A stretch of DNA of 64,000 nt from DAOPYU01 sp942493245 (GTDB lineage: Bacteria; Sumerlaeota; Sumerlaeia; UBA8349), in contig OW818685.1 in the NCBI GenBank assembly GCA_942493245.1, forward strand, positions 3,038,001 through 3,102,000, read 5' to 3'. Below, piece by piece: positions 33,257 to 42,657 of this stretch. Under the pieces are notes generated by a model. The model was not told where the DNA came from, searched no databases, and worked only from the letters and a program-made list of their open reading frames with translations. The position numbers and the translations under genes are program-made. Within the stretch, counting starts at the first letter, position 1. Every line of letters starts with the position of its first letter.

Positions 33257-34096
33257 TCAGAGTACACCCACGGCGTTTTCGGGCACGAAACCCACCCGCC
33301 CGTCCGCCGGACGTTTGACCCGCAACCAACCCGTGATCCCCGCCTCGGACGTCACCTCCAGCCGCTCGGCCTCGGGCATCTCGAAGTACACATCCTGATC
33401 GGCGCCCGGCGCCACCCGAACCGGAACCGAGGGGTCCAACACCACCGCCGTCGTGCGATACTCAGCCTGAAAGTAGCGTGGGATAAAAAACGCCCCGAAT
33501 AACACGGTCAAAACGCTTGCCACCCCGCACACCCAACGGGACATCCGCCACAGGCGGTCACCCCGCCGCCTCAAAATCCAGACGATCCCTCCAACCACCG
33601 CCATTCCATAAAAAAACAGGAACGGGAGACTCCACTCCCCTGCGGTATAACGCTGGCCCAACCAGGCAAGCGGCTTGAAGAGAAGAAACGACTCCGGTTC
33701 GCCATTCGCCCCTCCCCCGCGCACCAAGGTTAAGTTTTTTCGGGCATCGGCATGACGGGGCGCGGCGGTCAGCGCTTTCTCGAACATCCAGGCGGCGCGG
33801 CCCTTGGAGCCAAGTTGATAATAAACATTCCCCAGGTTGTAACACAACTCGGGATGGGGACGCCCTTGCCCGGACACCTCATCCAACAGTCCCTCATAGA
33901 TCTGACGCGCCTGCTCAAAATTCTTCGTGCGGTACGCCTCGGCGGCGGCCTCCCAGCGCTCGGCGGTCGTCCCACTCCCGGCGCCCAGAACCCATTGCGG
34001 GTTCCAGACCATCCCCACCAGGAGGCACACCGCGGCGAGCAACCCAACTGTCCGGCGTCGGCCCCGCATCGGATAGATTCGTTCGTTCATTTTCAT
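33257..34096 (-). CDS. batE: BatE-like TPR/SH3 membrane protein
   Basis: Last gene of the Bat (aerotolerance-type) operon. 279 aa. The N-terminal signal segment VGLLAAVCLLVGM is followed by a TPR stretch, WEAAAEAYRTKNFEQARQIYEGLL and LCYNLGNVYYQLGSKGRAAWMFEKALTAAPRHADARKNL (residues about 45-125). Two transmembrane segments follow (LPFLFFYGMAVVGGIVWIL and ASVLTVLFGAFFIPRYF), then an SH3-like C-terminal domain with EAGITGWLRVKRPADGRVGFVPENAV. This order of TPR, membrane, SH3 matches BatE. ATG at 34096 has GGAG 9 bp upstream. It is downstream of batD by 63 bp. Confidence 0.83.
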   Translation of the reverse strand: MKMNERIYPMRGRRRTVGLLAAVCLLVGMVWNPQWVLGAGSGTTAERWEAAAEAYRTKNFEQARQIYEGLLDEVSGQGRPHPELCYNLGNVYYQLGSKGRAAWMFEKALTAAPRHADARKNLTLVRGGGANGEPESFLLFKPLAWLGQRYTAGEWSLPFLFFYGMAVVGGIVWILRRRGDRLWRMSRWVCGVASVLTVLFGAFFIPRYFQAEYRTTAVVLDPSVPVRVAPGADQDVYFEMPEAERLEVTSEAGITGWLRVKRPADGRVGFVPENAVGVL

Positions 34097-34159
34097 GCTT
34101 CCGATCTCCATTTTCCGTGAACCCCGGAAAAAGGGTTCGCGTCCTGTTCAAACGCACTC

Positions 34160-36088
34160 TTACCCGAAAACCAGATCCATCGCATCGAGCAGGGTTTCTG
34201 CCTCGCGGAGCAATTCTTCAGCCACCGCCGGATCGCCCCCACCCGAATGGTAACGCGCGCCGTCACACCGTTCGAGCAACCGGCGCAAACTCCGGGCCTT
34301 TTCGGCGCTCAAACCCCGACCCTCACATGTTTCCTGAATTTCCTCAAACGTCAACCCTTTGGCCGACCGCTGAATCTTCGTGGCGATGTACCCACGCAAC
34401 GCCTCGGCCAGTTGGGAATAGAAAGCGTCCAACTGATTGGATTTCAGAGAGGCGCGCGCAGTCTTGAGTTCCTTGCGGGCGCGGCCTCCCGCCTGACGCA
34501 AGGCAAACTCGCCCTCATGGCGCGAGCGGTATTCCATCCATCCCCGGAAACCCAGCGTCAACCCCAGCAACACCACGGGAAGCGTCAACAACAGAGTAAA
34601 ACCTCCGTGGCGATAGAACGGCACGACCGTCAGCGACGCGGGAAGCGTGGTGTGGATATAAGCCAGTTGTTCCGGCGTTGCCGGCGCCGTGGCCGTCGGC
34701 TGACTCGGCGAGTCCGACGAAACCGTCGAGGTCGCAACCTGCAACTGGCGCTGCTTGCCCCTGGCCACGTTCACTCTGAACGGTCCGCGCTGAACTTCCA
34801 TGTACCGATTCTGCTCGGGGCTGAAGAACGCATACGCGATCTGCGGCACCTCGAGCGCCCCACTGCGCGCAGGACGCAACACATACTCGAACACCTTTTT
34901 GCCCTCAAACAACGGATTCGCTTTGGCCCCATCGACTTTTTCCGAGGGCTTCCCCGTCACCTTCCAATCCTTCAAGTCCGGCAGCGTGGGCGCGGTGATC
35001 GAGCCGAGGTAACCCGCCCCTCCCACCTCGAATGTCAGCGTCAACAAGTCGTCTTCAGTCATCGTCTGGGTGTTAACCCGCGCGGCAAAAGTGAAGTTGC
35101 CTACGGCGTTCCGGAACGACGGCGGCTGGCCCTGTGTGGGCAACGCCTTGACCCGAATCTTCGTCCCTCGAACGGGCATCGCCACGGGCACCGCCTGGGC
35201 ACCACCCATTATGTTCCCGAAGAAAGGATCGTTCCCAAAGAACGGATCGGAGGTTTTCACCTGCACCTGACACATCGCATTCGTCAACGGGATCTCGATC
35301 TCCCCCACACGAGTCGGCGCCAGATAATACCGCGCCACCGTGCGGACACGGTACTGCCGTCCGCCCAGAGTTCCCTGCCGCCACCCCTGATCGGCAAACT
35401 GCGCCTCGCCCACCACAAAATCCTTCAGGTTCTCAGGTTTCCAGCCAAAACTTCCCTCGATCAGTCCCCCTTCGATCCCGTCTGCATAGACCACGCAATC
35501 CACCACAATGGGTTCCTGTAAAAACGCTTCCGTCTTCGAGAAGGTCAGAGAGGCAAAGAGCCGTCCCCGCAATTGTTGATCTATCTCCGCGTCTCCCGTG
35601 GTGGCAGGCAACAGATCGCCTGACCGCAGCGAAGCGGGCAGGGTGTCCTCTGCGCTCTTCGCAACCTTAATCGCGACGGGCTGTACCGGATATGTCTGTC
35701 CCCCGATTTCAATCTGAAGCCCCGCAATCTGGCCGTCTCCCTCCTTCATCGCCTGCATCCTCCAAGTCAGTTCGTAGGATTGCTGGAAGGCGCCGTTGGT
35801 GACCTGTACCTGCCTCTGGCTGGAGGGGCGAGGCGTCAGGGAACGGAGAAGGGGACAGGCGGGCGTACCCCGAAACGCGGGCGTCTGGTTGCGCATCGCA
35901 GCGGCATCGCCCACCTTGATCGAGACATTGTAAACGACCTGCGCTCCCACCACTACGGCCTGGGGCGATACACTGGCGGTGATCTGCGGGTCCGCACTCC
36001 ACGCGGCGGAGTACAATCCCGTCAGCCAGAGAACTATTCCCAGAGTCCGAGAACATATGCGGGGACTGAACAACCTGCCAATTTTCAT
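34160..36088 (-). CDS. batD: BatD-like protein
   Basis: A 642-residue periplasmic-facing membrane protein of the Bat operon. The signal peptide ends near AAWSA (about residue 31). The large N-terminal region begins ITASVSPQAVVVGAQVVYNVSIKVGD and contains repeated Ig-like beta domains, for example VDCVVYADGIEGGLIEGSFGWKPENLKDFVVG, the family pattern of BatD. A transmembrane helix (FTLLLTLPVVLLGLTLGF) near residue 510 precedes a cytoplasmic helical domain of about 110 residues: ALRGYIATKIQRSAKGLTFEEIQE to RCDGARYHSGGGDPAVAEELL. That C-terminal domain looks related to those of two other membrane proteins here. A Gln/Pro/Thr-rich linker lies before the helix. It is 86 bp after batC. Confidence 0.87.
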   Translation of the reverse strand: MKIGRLFSPRICSRTLGIVLWLTGLYSAAWSADPQITASVSPQAVVVGAQVVYNVSIKVGDAAAMRNQTPAFRGTPACPLLRSLTPRPSSQRQVQVTNGAFQQSYELTWRMQAMKEGDGQIAGLQIEIGGQTYPVQPVAIKVAKSAEDTLPASLRSGDLLPATTGDAEIDQQLRGRLFASLTFSKTEAFLQEPIVVDCVVYADGIEGGLIEGSFGWKPENLKDFVVGEAQFADQGWRQGTLGGRQYRVRTVARYYLAPTRVGEIEIPLTNAMCQVQVKTSDPFFGNDPFFGNIMGGAQAVPVAMPVRGTKIRVKALPTQGQPPSFRNAVGNFTFAARVNTQTMTEDDLLTLTFEVGGAGYLGSITAPTLPDLKDWKVTGKPSEKVDGAKANPLFEGKKVFEYVLRPARSGALEVPQIAYAFFSPEQNRYMEVQRGPFRVNVARGKQRQLQVATSTVSSDSPSQPTATAPATPEQLAYIHTTLPASLTVVPFYRHGGFTLLLTLPVVLLGLTLGFRGWMEYRSRHEGEFALRQAGGRARKELKTARASLKSNQLDAFYSQLAEALRGYIATKIQRSAKGLTFEEIQETCEGRGLSAEKARSLRRLLERCDGARYHSGGGDPAVAEELLREAETLLDAMDLVFG

Positions 36089-36174
36089 TTCGTCACCCCC
36101 TCGGGGTTTTTATTTCTGACATATTGCAAAACCAGACCTGCGCCCACCCTTACGGGTCCAATCGTTCTCCACTT

Positions 36175-37263
36175 TCACCAGTCCTTCTCCGGACGTTGGA
36201 TCTGCATGGTCTGGCGGCGCATCAGGGCGCGTTTGAGCGCCTTGGTGTCGTTGTCGCTGAGAAGATTCAAAATGCTGAGCGTGGCGTCCTGAGGTTCCTC
36301 TTCTTCCCCCTGTCCCTCCTGTGCCGCCGCCTGAGACTTCTTCTCCCCCGGCTTTTCCTGATCCGACTTGGCTTCGGAGGCCTTCTGTTCCCTGGCGTCT
36401 TTCGGGTCCGACTCGGGCTTCTGCTCCTGTTGCTGTTCCTTCTGGTCCTGTTGATTTTGCTGATTCTGTTGATCTGAATTCTTTTGCTGATCCTGCTGGT
36501 CTTTCGGGTCCTGCTGGGGATCTTGTTGATTTTGATCCTTCGAGTCCTGTTGTTTATTCTGCTGGTCCTGCTCTCCCTGCTTTTGCTGGTCTTGCTTCTG
36601 TTGGTCTTGCTGATTTTTTTCGTCCTTCTGATCCTGTTTTTGCTGATCGCTTTTATCCTGCTTCGGCTCTTCCTTCTGCTGGTCCTGCTTGTCCTGTTTC
36701 TGCTGGTCTTTCTGATCCTGCTTCTGGTCCTGCTGGTTCTGCATCTGTTCCTGAATCTGTTTCTGCAGACCACGCGCCAGTTCATAATTGACCCGCGCGT
36801 CGCCATCCGCAGGATTTCGCCGGAGCGCCTCCCGATTGGCCAGCACGGAGCGCTCGGCCATCTTCAACGCACTCTGCGTATCTTTTGCTTCCAGTTTTTT
36901 CTGCGCCTCCTGGTAGGAAAGCACTCCTTCCGAATAGGCCGCACGGGCCGCGACCTGAGAATCGCGCGCCTGCGCCGCGCGACTCAAATCCTGCAACGCC
37001 CCCTCGACTTCCCCCTTGGCGGCCTGCGCCACCCCGAGGTTGTAATCCAGCACGAGGTTCTCGGGATCGGCAGCCTTGGCCTGACGGAACTGTTCGAGCG
37101 CCACGTCCATTTTTCCCAGTTTGTAGGCTTCGACGCCCGAATTGTTCTTCGCCCGGGCGGATTCCGCTCGAACGCACCCCACCTCGATCCCCAGAGAAAG
37201 TGCGACGATCATCAACACGATTCCCAAGGTCCGGTTCCGTATTGTTCTTCGGATCTCCAACAT
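36175..37263 (-). CDS. batC: BatC-like TPR protein with long Gln/Lys/Asp tract
   Basis: A 362-residue exported protein in the position of BatC, between batB and batD. Its signal peptide (IVLMIVALSLGIEVGC) ends near residue 30, possibly with a lipobox-like Cys. The TPR region at about residues 38-145 includes NNSGVEAYKLGKMDVALEQFRQAKAADPENLVLDYNLGVAQ. Residues about 170-345 are almost entirely Gln, Lys, Asp and Glu, in short runs such as QDQKDQQKQDKQDQQ, and coded by tandem-like GAC/CAG repeats. The last 20 residues return to normal composition (ILNLLSDNDTKALKRALMRR). ATG at 37263 has a GGGGAGG site 7 bp upstream, in the batB end. The tract is far longer than in typical members. Confidence 0.8.
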   Translation of the reverse strand: MLEIRRTIRNRTLGIVLMIVALSLGIEVGCVRAESARAKNNSGVEAYKLGKMDVALEQFRQAKAADPENLVLDYNLGVAQAAKGEVEGALQDLSRAAQARDSQVAARAAYSEGVLSYQEAQKKLEAKDTQSALKMAERSVLANREALRRNPADGDARVNYELARGLQKQIQEQMQNQQDQKQDQKDQQKQDKQDQQKEEPKQDKSDQQKQDQKDEKNQQDQQKQDQQKQGEQDQQNKQQDSKDQNQQDPQQDPKDQQDQQKNSDQQNQQNQQDQKEQQQEQKPESDPKDAREQKASEAKSDQEKPGEKKSQAAAQEGQGEEEEPQDATLSILNLLSDNDTKALKRALMRRQTMQIQRPEKDW

Positions 37264-37267
37264 GCCA

Positions 37268-38287
37268 TTACCTCCCCAGGCGCCCGGTCAAAGGATCGGC
37301 GCCCCGCCGGCGGTCGCTCAAGAACATCTCCGCCATCAACGCCAGAATCGCGGGCAGTAGAAAGTACTGGAACCGCTCGACGTGCATCACCGTCTTATTG
37401 TTCTGGAGCGTCGTCTGTTTCAGGTTGCGAATCTCGCTCAAGACCAGGTCGAGTTCCAGATCGCCCCCTTCGTTGGCCTTGATCGCCTTGCCTCCCGTTT
37501 CCAACGCCACCTGCGTCAGCGTCTGAAAATCCAGACGGGTGTTGATCTTGGACTGATTGAACTCCTTATAGCCTCCCTGCGGCATCGGGATCGGCACTCC
37601 CTCCGGAGACCCGATTCCGATCGCGTGAATGACAATCCCCGCCTTGGCCGCATCGCGCGCCGCTTCCAGAACGGCCTGTTCATGGTCCTCCCCGTCGGTC
37701 AGGAGCACCAGCACCTTCTGCCCCTTGCCGGGATTCTTAAACGTCTCGATCGCCTTGTGAATGGCGCGCGCGATGGCGGTGCCCTGAACGGGGACGCTGT
37801 CCACATCGAGCGAATCGAGCAGATTGAGCGCCATGTCGTAATCCGGCGTCATGGGGCACTGGACGATCGGCAACCCGGCAAAAGCGATGATCCCGACATT
37901 GTCCCCTTCCAGCCCCTGAATCAAGCCGCGCAACTGTTCCCGCGCCCGCGCCAGACGGTTCGGTTTCATATCCTGACCCAGCATACTGGTCGAACAGTCC
38001 ACCGCGATAAGCACCTCCACCCCGCGCCGTTCCAGAGGACGTTCCACGGTCCCATACTGGGGGCGCGCCAGGGAAAAGAGAAGCAACAGAACCGCAACAA
38101 CCAGCAACACCTGTTTCCCAAACCACCGTGCGCCACTCACCCCGCTCAGAAGCCGTCCAACCGTTTCACCCTGTCCAAACCGTTCGAGCAGGCGACGGCG
38201 CCGCCGGGCCGCCCACCCGAAAAAACAGACCAGCGCGACCAGGGCCGCAGGGATCAGAAAAAGGATTTTCGGAGAGTCGAACAACAT
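37268..38287 (-). CDS. batB: BatB-like von Willebrand factor A membrane protein
   Basis: A 339-residue vWA protein with transmembrane segments at both ends. The MIDAS metal site is visible: DCSTSM near residue 95 (DxSxS), a later Thr (GTAIARAIH) and LLTDGEDHE near residue 200, all in order for a metal-binding VWA domain. N-terminal SPKILFLIPAALVALVCFFGW and later LLLVVAVLLLLFSLA anchor it. VWA proteins of MoxR/Bat clusters are thought to serve as scaffolds or chaperones. I start at 38287, where the GAGG site is 11 bp upstream; a GTG three codons earlier is also possible. It overlaps closely with batA, ending 4 bp before batC. Confidence 0.88.
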   Translation of the reverse strand: MLFDSPKILFLIPAALVALVCFFGWAARRRRRLLERFGQGETVGRLLSGVSGARWFGKQVLLVVAVLLLLFSLARPQYGTVERPLERRGVEVLIAVDCSTSMLGQDMKPNRLARAREQLRGLIQGLEGDNVGIIAFAGLPIVQCPMTPDYDMALNLLDSLDVDSVPVQGTAIARAIHKAIETFKNPGKGQKVLVLLTDGEDHEQAVLEAARDAAKAGIVIHAIGIGSPEGVPIPMPQGGYKEFNQSKINTRLDFQTLTQVALETGGKAIKANEGGDLELDLVLSEIRNLKQTTLQNNKTVMHVERFQYFLLPAILALMAEMFLSDRRRGADPLTGRLGR

Positions 38288-38300
38288 ACCGCCCACCGCC

Positions 38301-39290
38301 TCACGGAATCTTCAGGAATCGCGTCCGGGTCAGAATCACTTCCACCGCGAGCAACGCAAACGCCGCCCAGAGAAAAATCGCCATCCGTTCGTCATAGGTC
38401 CGGAATTCCTTCATCTCGATCTCGGACCGCTCGAGCGAATCAATTTCCTTGAGAACCGACTTCAACTCGCTGGCGCTGGTCGCCCGGCGATAAACTCCAC
38501 CGGTCTCACGCGCCAGAGTCTGAAGGAGTTCCTCGTTGAGTGTCGAACGGATCATCACACGCCGCGGTCCCTGATCGGTCGGCACCACCGCCGTCGTTTC
38601 CCCCGTGCTGCCGATGCCGATCGTATAAATTTTGATCCCCATCTTCTTGGCCGCGGCCATCGCCTGTTCCGGTGTGATGTTCCCGGCGTTGTTGTCGCCA
38701 TCGGTCATCAGAATGATGGCCCGGCTCTTGGCCTGGCTCTCGCGCATCTTCTTGAGAGCGCGAGTCAACCCCACCCCGATAGCCGTTCCATCCGTCGCTA
38801 CGGCGTCAAATGACACATTTTTGAGGAACTCGCTCACGGTGGCCGCGTCAAACGTCAAGGGACACAGAACAAACGCCTCACCCGAGAACACCACCAGTCC
38901 CTGCCGGTCTGTCTGCCGCTTCTGAATCATCTCGGCGGTCAGTTCTTTCGATTTTTCCAACCGGTTCGGGGTGAAGTCTTCCGCCCGCATTGTCCCGGAC
39001 ACATCCAGACAATAGAACAGGTCCACCCCTTCCCGACTCACGTCGCGCTGGACGGTTCCAAACCGAGGCCGGGCCAGCCCCACGATCAGAAGCGCCAATG
39101 CCGCCAGGCGCAATACGGGCATCAGACGGCGCGCACGCAACGCCCACGTGGGCCGCAGATCCCCGAACAGACTCAGCCCCGAGAACTGAAGCGTGGCGCC
39201 CGTCTCCCGGCGGCGAAACACCCGCCGAGCCAGAAACGGCAGAAGCAGCAGCAACCAGAGGAAATGTGGAGAGGCCAGTTCCAGCGTCAT
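38301..39290 (-). CDS. batA: BatA-like von Willebrand factor A membrane protein
   Basis: A 329-residue sister of batB. The N-terminal membrane segment FLWLLLLLPFLA precedes a VWA domain with MIDAS residues DVSGTM near residue 94, GTAIGVGLT and ILMTDGDNNAG near residue 193. A final transmembrane segment (MAIFLWAAFALLAVEVIL) lies near the C terminus. The ATG at 39290 overlaps the stop of the preceding gene (ATGA) and has GGAGGTGA 8 bp upstream, so it is translationally coupled to the DUF4381-like gene. Pair batA/batB is typical of Bat operons, where the two VWA proteins are thought to form a complex. Confidence 0.88.
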   Translation of the reverse strand: MTLELASPHFLWLLLLLPFLARRVFRRRETGATLQFSGLSLFGDLRPTWALRARRLMPVLRLAALALLIVGLARPRFGTVQRDVSREGVDLFYCLDVSGTMRAEDFTPNRLEKSKELTAEMIQKRQTDRQGLVVFSGEAFVLCPLTFDAATVSEFLKNVSFDAVATDGTAIGVGLTRALKKMRESQAKSRAIILMTDGDNNAGNITPEQAMAAAKKMGIKIYTIGIGSTGETTAVVPTDQGPRRVMIRSTLNEELLQTLARETGGVYRRATSASELKSVLKEIDSLERSEIEMKEFRTYDERMAIFLWAAFALLAVEVILTRTRFLKIP

Positions 39291-40438
39291 TGGTCACCTC
39301 CACTCGGAGGAATCGCCGAACTCACCGGAGGTGGAGGAGCGGAGGGGCGCGTACGCGTCACGATTTCGCGCGCCCGTGCCAGCGCGCCGCGGCGGATTTC
39401 ATCGGCTGGCGCGTATTTCGCAAACTTCACCGTGTCACTCTCGTTCAAGTCCGTCCGCAGTAAACGGTACAGTTCGCCCGGCCACCCAAGCGATTCCATC
39501 GTCTCAAGCAATTCGTTTGAGGTCATTTCGAGCGCGTCGAACCGGTAGCGGCGTCCCAGATAATGGCGCAAAATCTCCGAAATCCGACTGTAGAGTTCCT
39601 TGGCGGGGGCCTTCTGGAGCATGCCGGAAGACTCGATCTCCGCCAAGTCGTGCAAGGCCTCCTCATCCGGTTCGGGCAAGCGAGGTGGTGCCAGAACAAC
39701 CGTTTTCCGGCGGGGACGTTTGAAGCACCATATCAGGAGAGCCGCCAACAGAACCAGCGACGCCAGCGCCAACGCCACCCACGGCCAGGAAGCGAACGGC
39801 AACGCCATCGGATCCTTGATCGGCCGCAGGGACGTTTCTTTACCCTCTTCACTCAACTGGGTCAACACACTGCGAACCAGGACGGTCACGGGGTTCGACT
39901 CCGCCTTGAGCGCCGTCTCGCCCCCGGCGGAATACACCACTTCGAGCGGCCCAAATACCTGCTCGCCCGTCTCAAACGGTGCAATCTGGAGCGACACGAT
40001 CCGCTCGCCCGCATTCTCACCCTTCGATACGTCGGGCGATTCTTTCTGACTCTGAATCTCGAACTCGCCCACCTGCGCCGGGAAGACAATCGGGGGGATC
40101 TTGACCGACGCGTTCCAGCGCACCCGTACCTGCGCCTGAATCGGCTCGCCCACCTGCGCTTCCGTCCGATTCAACGACACCTCGACCGAAACCGCCCCAT
40201 CCGCTTCCGCTTTGGGAGAAGACGCCGGAACCGCCGGTGCAGCTGCTGGAGCCATTCCCGGCAACGCAGGCCGCATCGCCGGAGAAGTCGGCGCTTTCAA
40301 AGTGGAAGTCGCGTCCTGCCCCATCGAAATACCGGCGCTCAAAAAGACCAATACCCCCAGCAACACGGGAACACTTCGGCGCAGCGCGCGTCCGCAAGAC
40401 GGGGGGATGATTCTCAGAAGATCTGGACAGTTCATCAT
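39287..40438 (-). CDS. DUF4381-like membrane protein of the MoxR/Bat operon
   Basis: A 383-residue protein between DUF58 and batA. A signal peptide (VPVLLGVLVFLSAGISMG) leads to a Pro/Ala-rich linker and one Ig-like beta domain (about residues 80-180, with VSVEVSLNRTEAQVGEPIQAQVRVRW). A transmembrane helix (WPWVALALASLVLLAALLIWCF, about residue 215) follows, then a cytoplasmic helical domain with LYSRISEILRHYLGRRYRFDALEMTSNELLETM and AKYAPADEIRRGALARAREIV, as in DUF4381 proteins near MoxR genes. The N-terminal beta domain resembles one BatD repeat. It is translationally coupled to batA. A Pro-rich end (SAPPPPVSSAIPPSGG) may be a flexible tail. The job is unproven. Confidence 0.78.
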   Translation of the reverse strand: MMNCPDLLRIIPPSCGRALRRSVPVLLGVLVFLSAGISMGQDATSTLKAPTSPAMRPALPGMAPAAAPAVPASSPKAEADGAVSVEVSLNRTEAQVGEPIQAQVRVRWNASVKIPPIVFPAQVGEFEIQSQKESPDVSKGENAGERIVSLQIAPFETGEQVFGPLEVVYSAGGETALKAESNPVTVLVRSVLTQLSEEGKETSLRPIKDPMALPFASWPWVALALASLVLLAALLIWCFKRPRRKTVVLAPPRLPEPDEEALHDLAEIESSGMLQKAPAKELYSRISEILRHYLGRRYRFDALEMTSNELLETMESLGWPGELYRLLRTDLNESDTVKFAKYAPADEIRRGALARAREIVTRTRPSAPPPPVSSAIPPSGGDQ

Positions 40439-40482
40439 ATCGTTCGTTCTCGAAAGTTCTCCCGGTAAAGGGGTTTCCCTCC

Positions 40483-41394
40483 CTAATACCGTTTGGCCCG
40501 CATCCGGAAAAACCGCATGATCGGTTCCAGATACGGCTCTCCGGTCCGCACCTGAATGTTGTCTATTCCCTGACTCACAAACATCCGGTCCAGGTCCATC
40601 CGCCGGCGCCGGTTGTATTCGGCAAAACGCTCGCGTACCGCCCGGCTCGATGTATCCACCAGCATCCGTTCCCCGGTCTCGGCATCATGCAACGACAAGA
40701 TACCTGCCGAGGGGAGTTCTTCCTCACGCGTATCTCCCAGACGCACCACAACCAGGTCGTGACGGCGATTTGCCAGCATCAGCGGGCGGCGCAGGTCGGG
40801 CGCGATGAAGTCGGACACCAGAAAGACAATCGCCCGGCGCTTGAGCACTTTGTTGAGCGTGTCGATCGCCAGCGCAATATTCGTCCGGCGACCCTGCGGA
40901 GCAGAAAACAGCAGTTCCCGCACCACCCGCAACACGTGTTTGCGCCCCTTGCTGGGCGGGATCAACTTCTCGACTTCGCCGCTGAACGTCAACAATCCCA
41001 CCCGGTCGTTGTTCTGAATGGCCGAGAAGGCCAGAATGGCGCAAATCTCCGCGGCCATCTCGCTCTTCAACTGTCCGGAGGAACCAAACACACTCGACGC
41101 CGACACATCCACCAGAAAAAAAACCGTCTGCTGGCGTTCCTCGATAAACCGCTTGATGAAGGGCCGCCCCGTGCGCGCCGTCACATTCCAGTCAATATCG
41201 CGGATTTCGTCGCCCGGAGTGTACTCGCGCACCTCGTCGAACTCCATCCCGCGACCTTTGAAAACGGAATGGTACTCGCCTCCCAGAATATTCTGGACGG
41301 CGCGGCGCGTGCGGATCTCGATCTGCCGCACCCGCCGCAGAATCTCGCGCATCCGTTCCGTGTCCTGGTTTTCCTGCATCCGTAAGTTCAACAT
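40483..41394 (-). CDS. DUF58 domain protein
   Basis: A 303-residue cytoplasmic protein of the DUF58 family, with a diverged VWA domain. The family motif GRGMEFDEVREYTPGDEIRDIDWNVTARTGRPFIKRF lies near residue 50, and DVSASSVFGS near residue 95 is the remaining MIDAS-like DxSxS. These proteins are MoxR partners in Bat-like clusters. I take the ATG at 41394; a TTG three codons upstream is possible. It is 66 bp downstream of moxR and 45 bp before the DUF4381-like gene. Exact function is unknown. Confidence 0.88.
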   Translation of the reverse strand: MLNLRMQENQDTERMREILRRVRQIEIRTRRAVQNILGGEYHSVFKGRGMEFDEVREYTPGDEIRDIDWNVTARTGRPFIKRFIEERQQTVFFLVDVSASSVFGSSGQLKSEMAAEICAILAFSAIQNNDRVGLLTFSGEVEKLIPPSKGRKHVLRVVRELLFSAPQGRRTNIALAIDTLNKVLKRRAIVFLVSDFIAPDLRRPLMLANRRHDLVVVRLGDTREEELPSAGILSLHDAETGERMLVDTSSRAVRERFAEYNRRRRMDLDRMFVSQGIDNIQVRTGEPYLEPIMRFFRMRAKRY

Positions 41395-41459
41395 GCCAGA
41401 CAAAGCCTTGTGTTTCGAATCGAGTCAGAGGCTCAAACCGCCCTGCCAGTCCCCGTACA

Positions 41460-42452
<993 letters not shown>

Positions 42453-42580
42453 GAAACCGTTCCTTTCCCTGTGTCAAGTTGGCCCGCACAGGCCTTCCCT
42501 TCTCGCTGTTATGCGAAATTCATGCCCATCATCCGATCTTCTCGCTCGTGAAAACACGCCAAGAGAGTTCCCAAAAGAAA

Positions 42581-42619
42581 CAGGCGTGAGGAGCCCGTCT
42601 TCCGGTCCCCTCACGCCTG
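42581..42619 (-). terminator. Rho-independent terminator between the 42658 gene and moxR
   Basis: An 11-bp perfect stem, CAGGCGTGAGG (42581-42591) with CCTCACGCCTG (42609-42619), is followed on the minus strand by TTTCTTTT. It separates the upstream 42658 gene from moxR, so the two are probably separate transcripts. Confidence 0.75.
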
Positions 42620-42657
42620 TGTATTCATTTCCTCTGTTGACCCGCGCGGGCCATCTG

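Noticed and set aside
34247..35521. 424-codon open frame opposite batD
   Set aside because: Composition-driven antisense frame; no motif, and batD is well supported.
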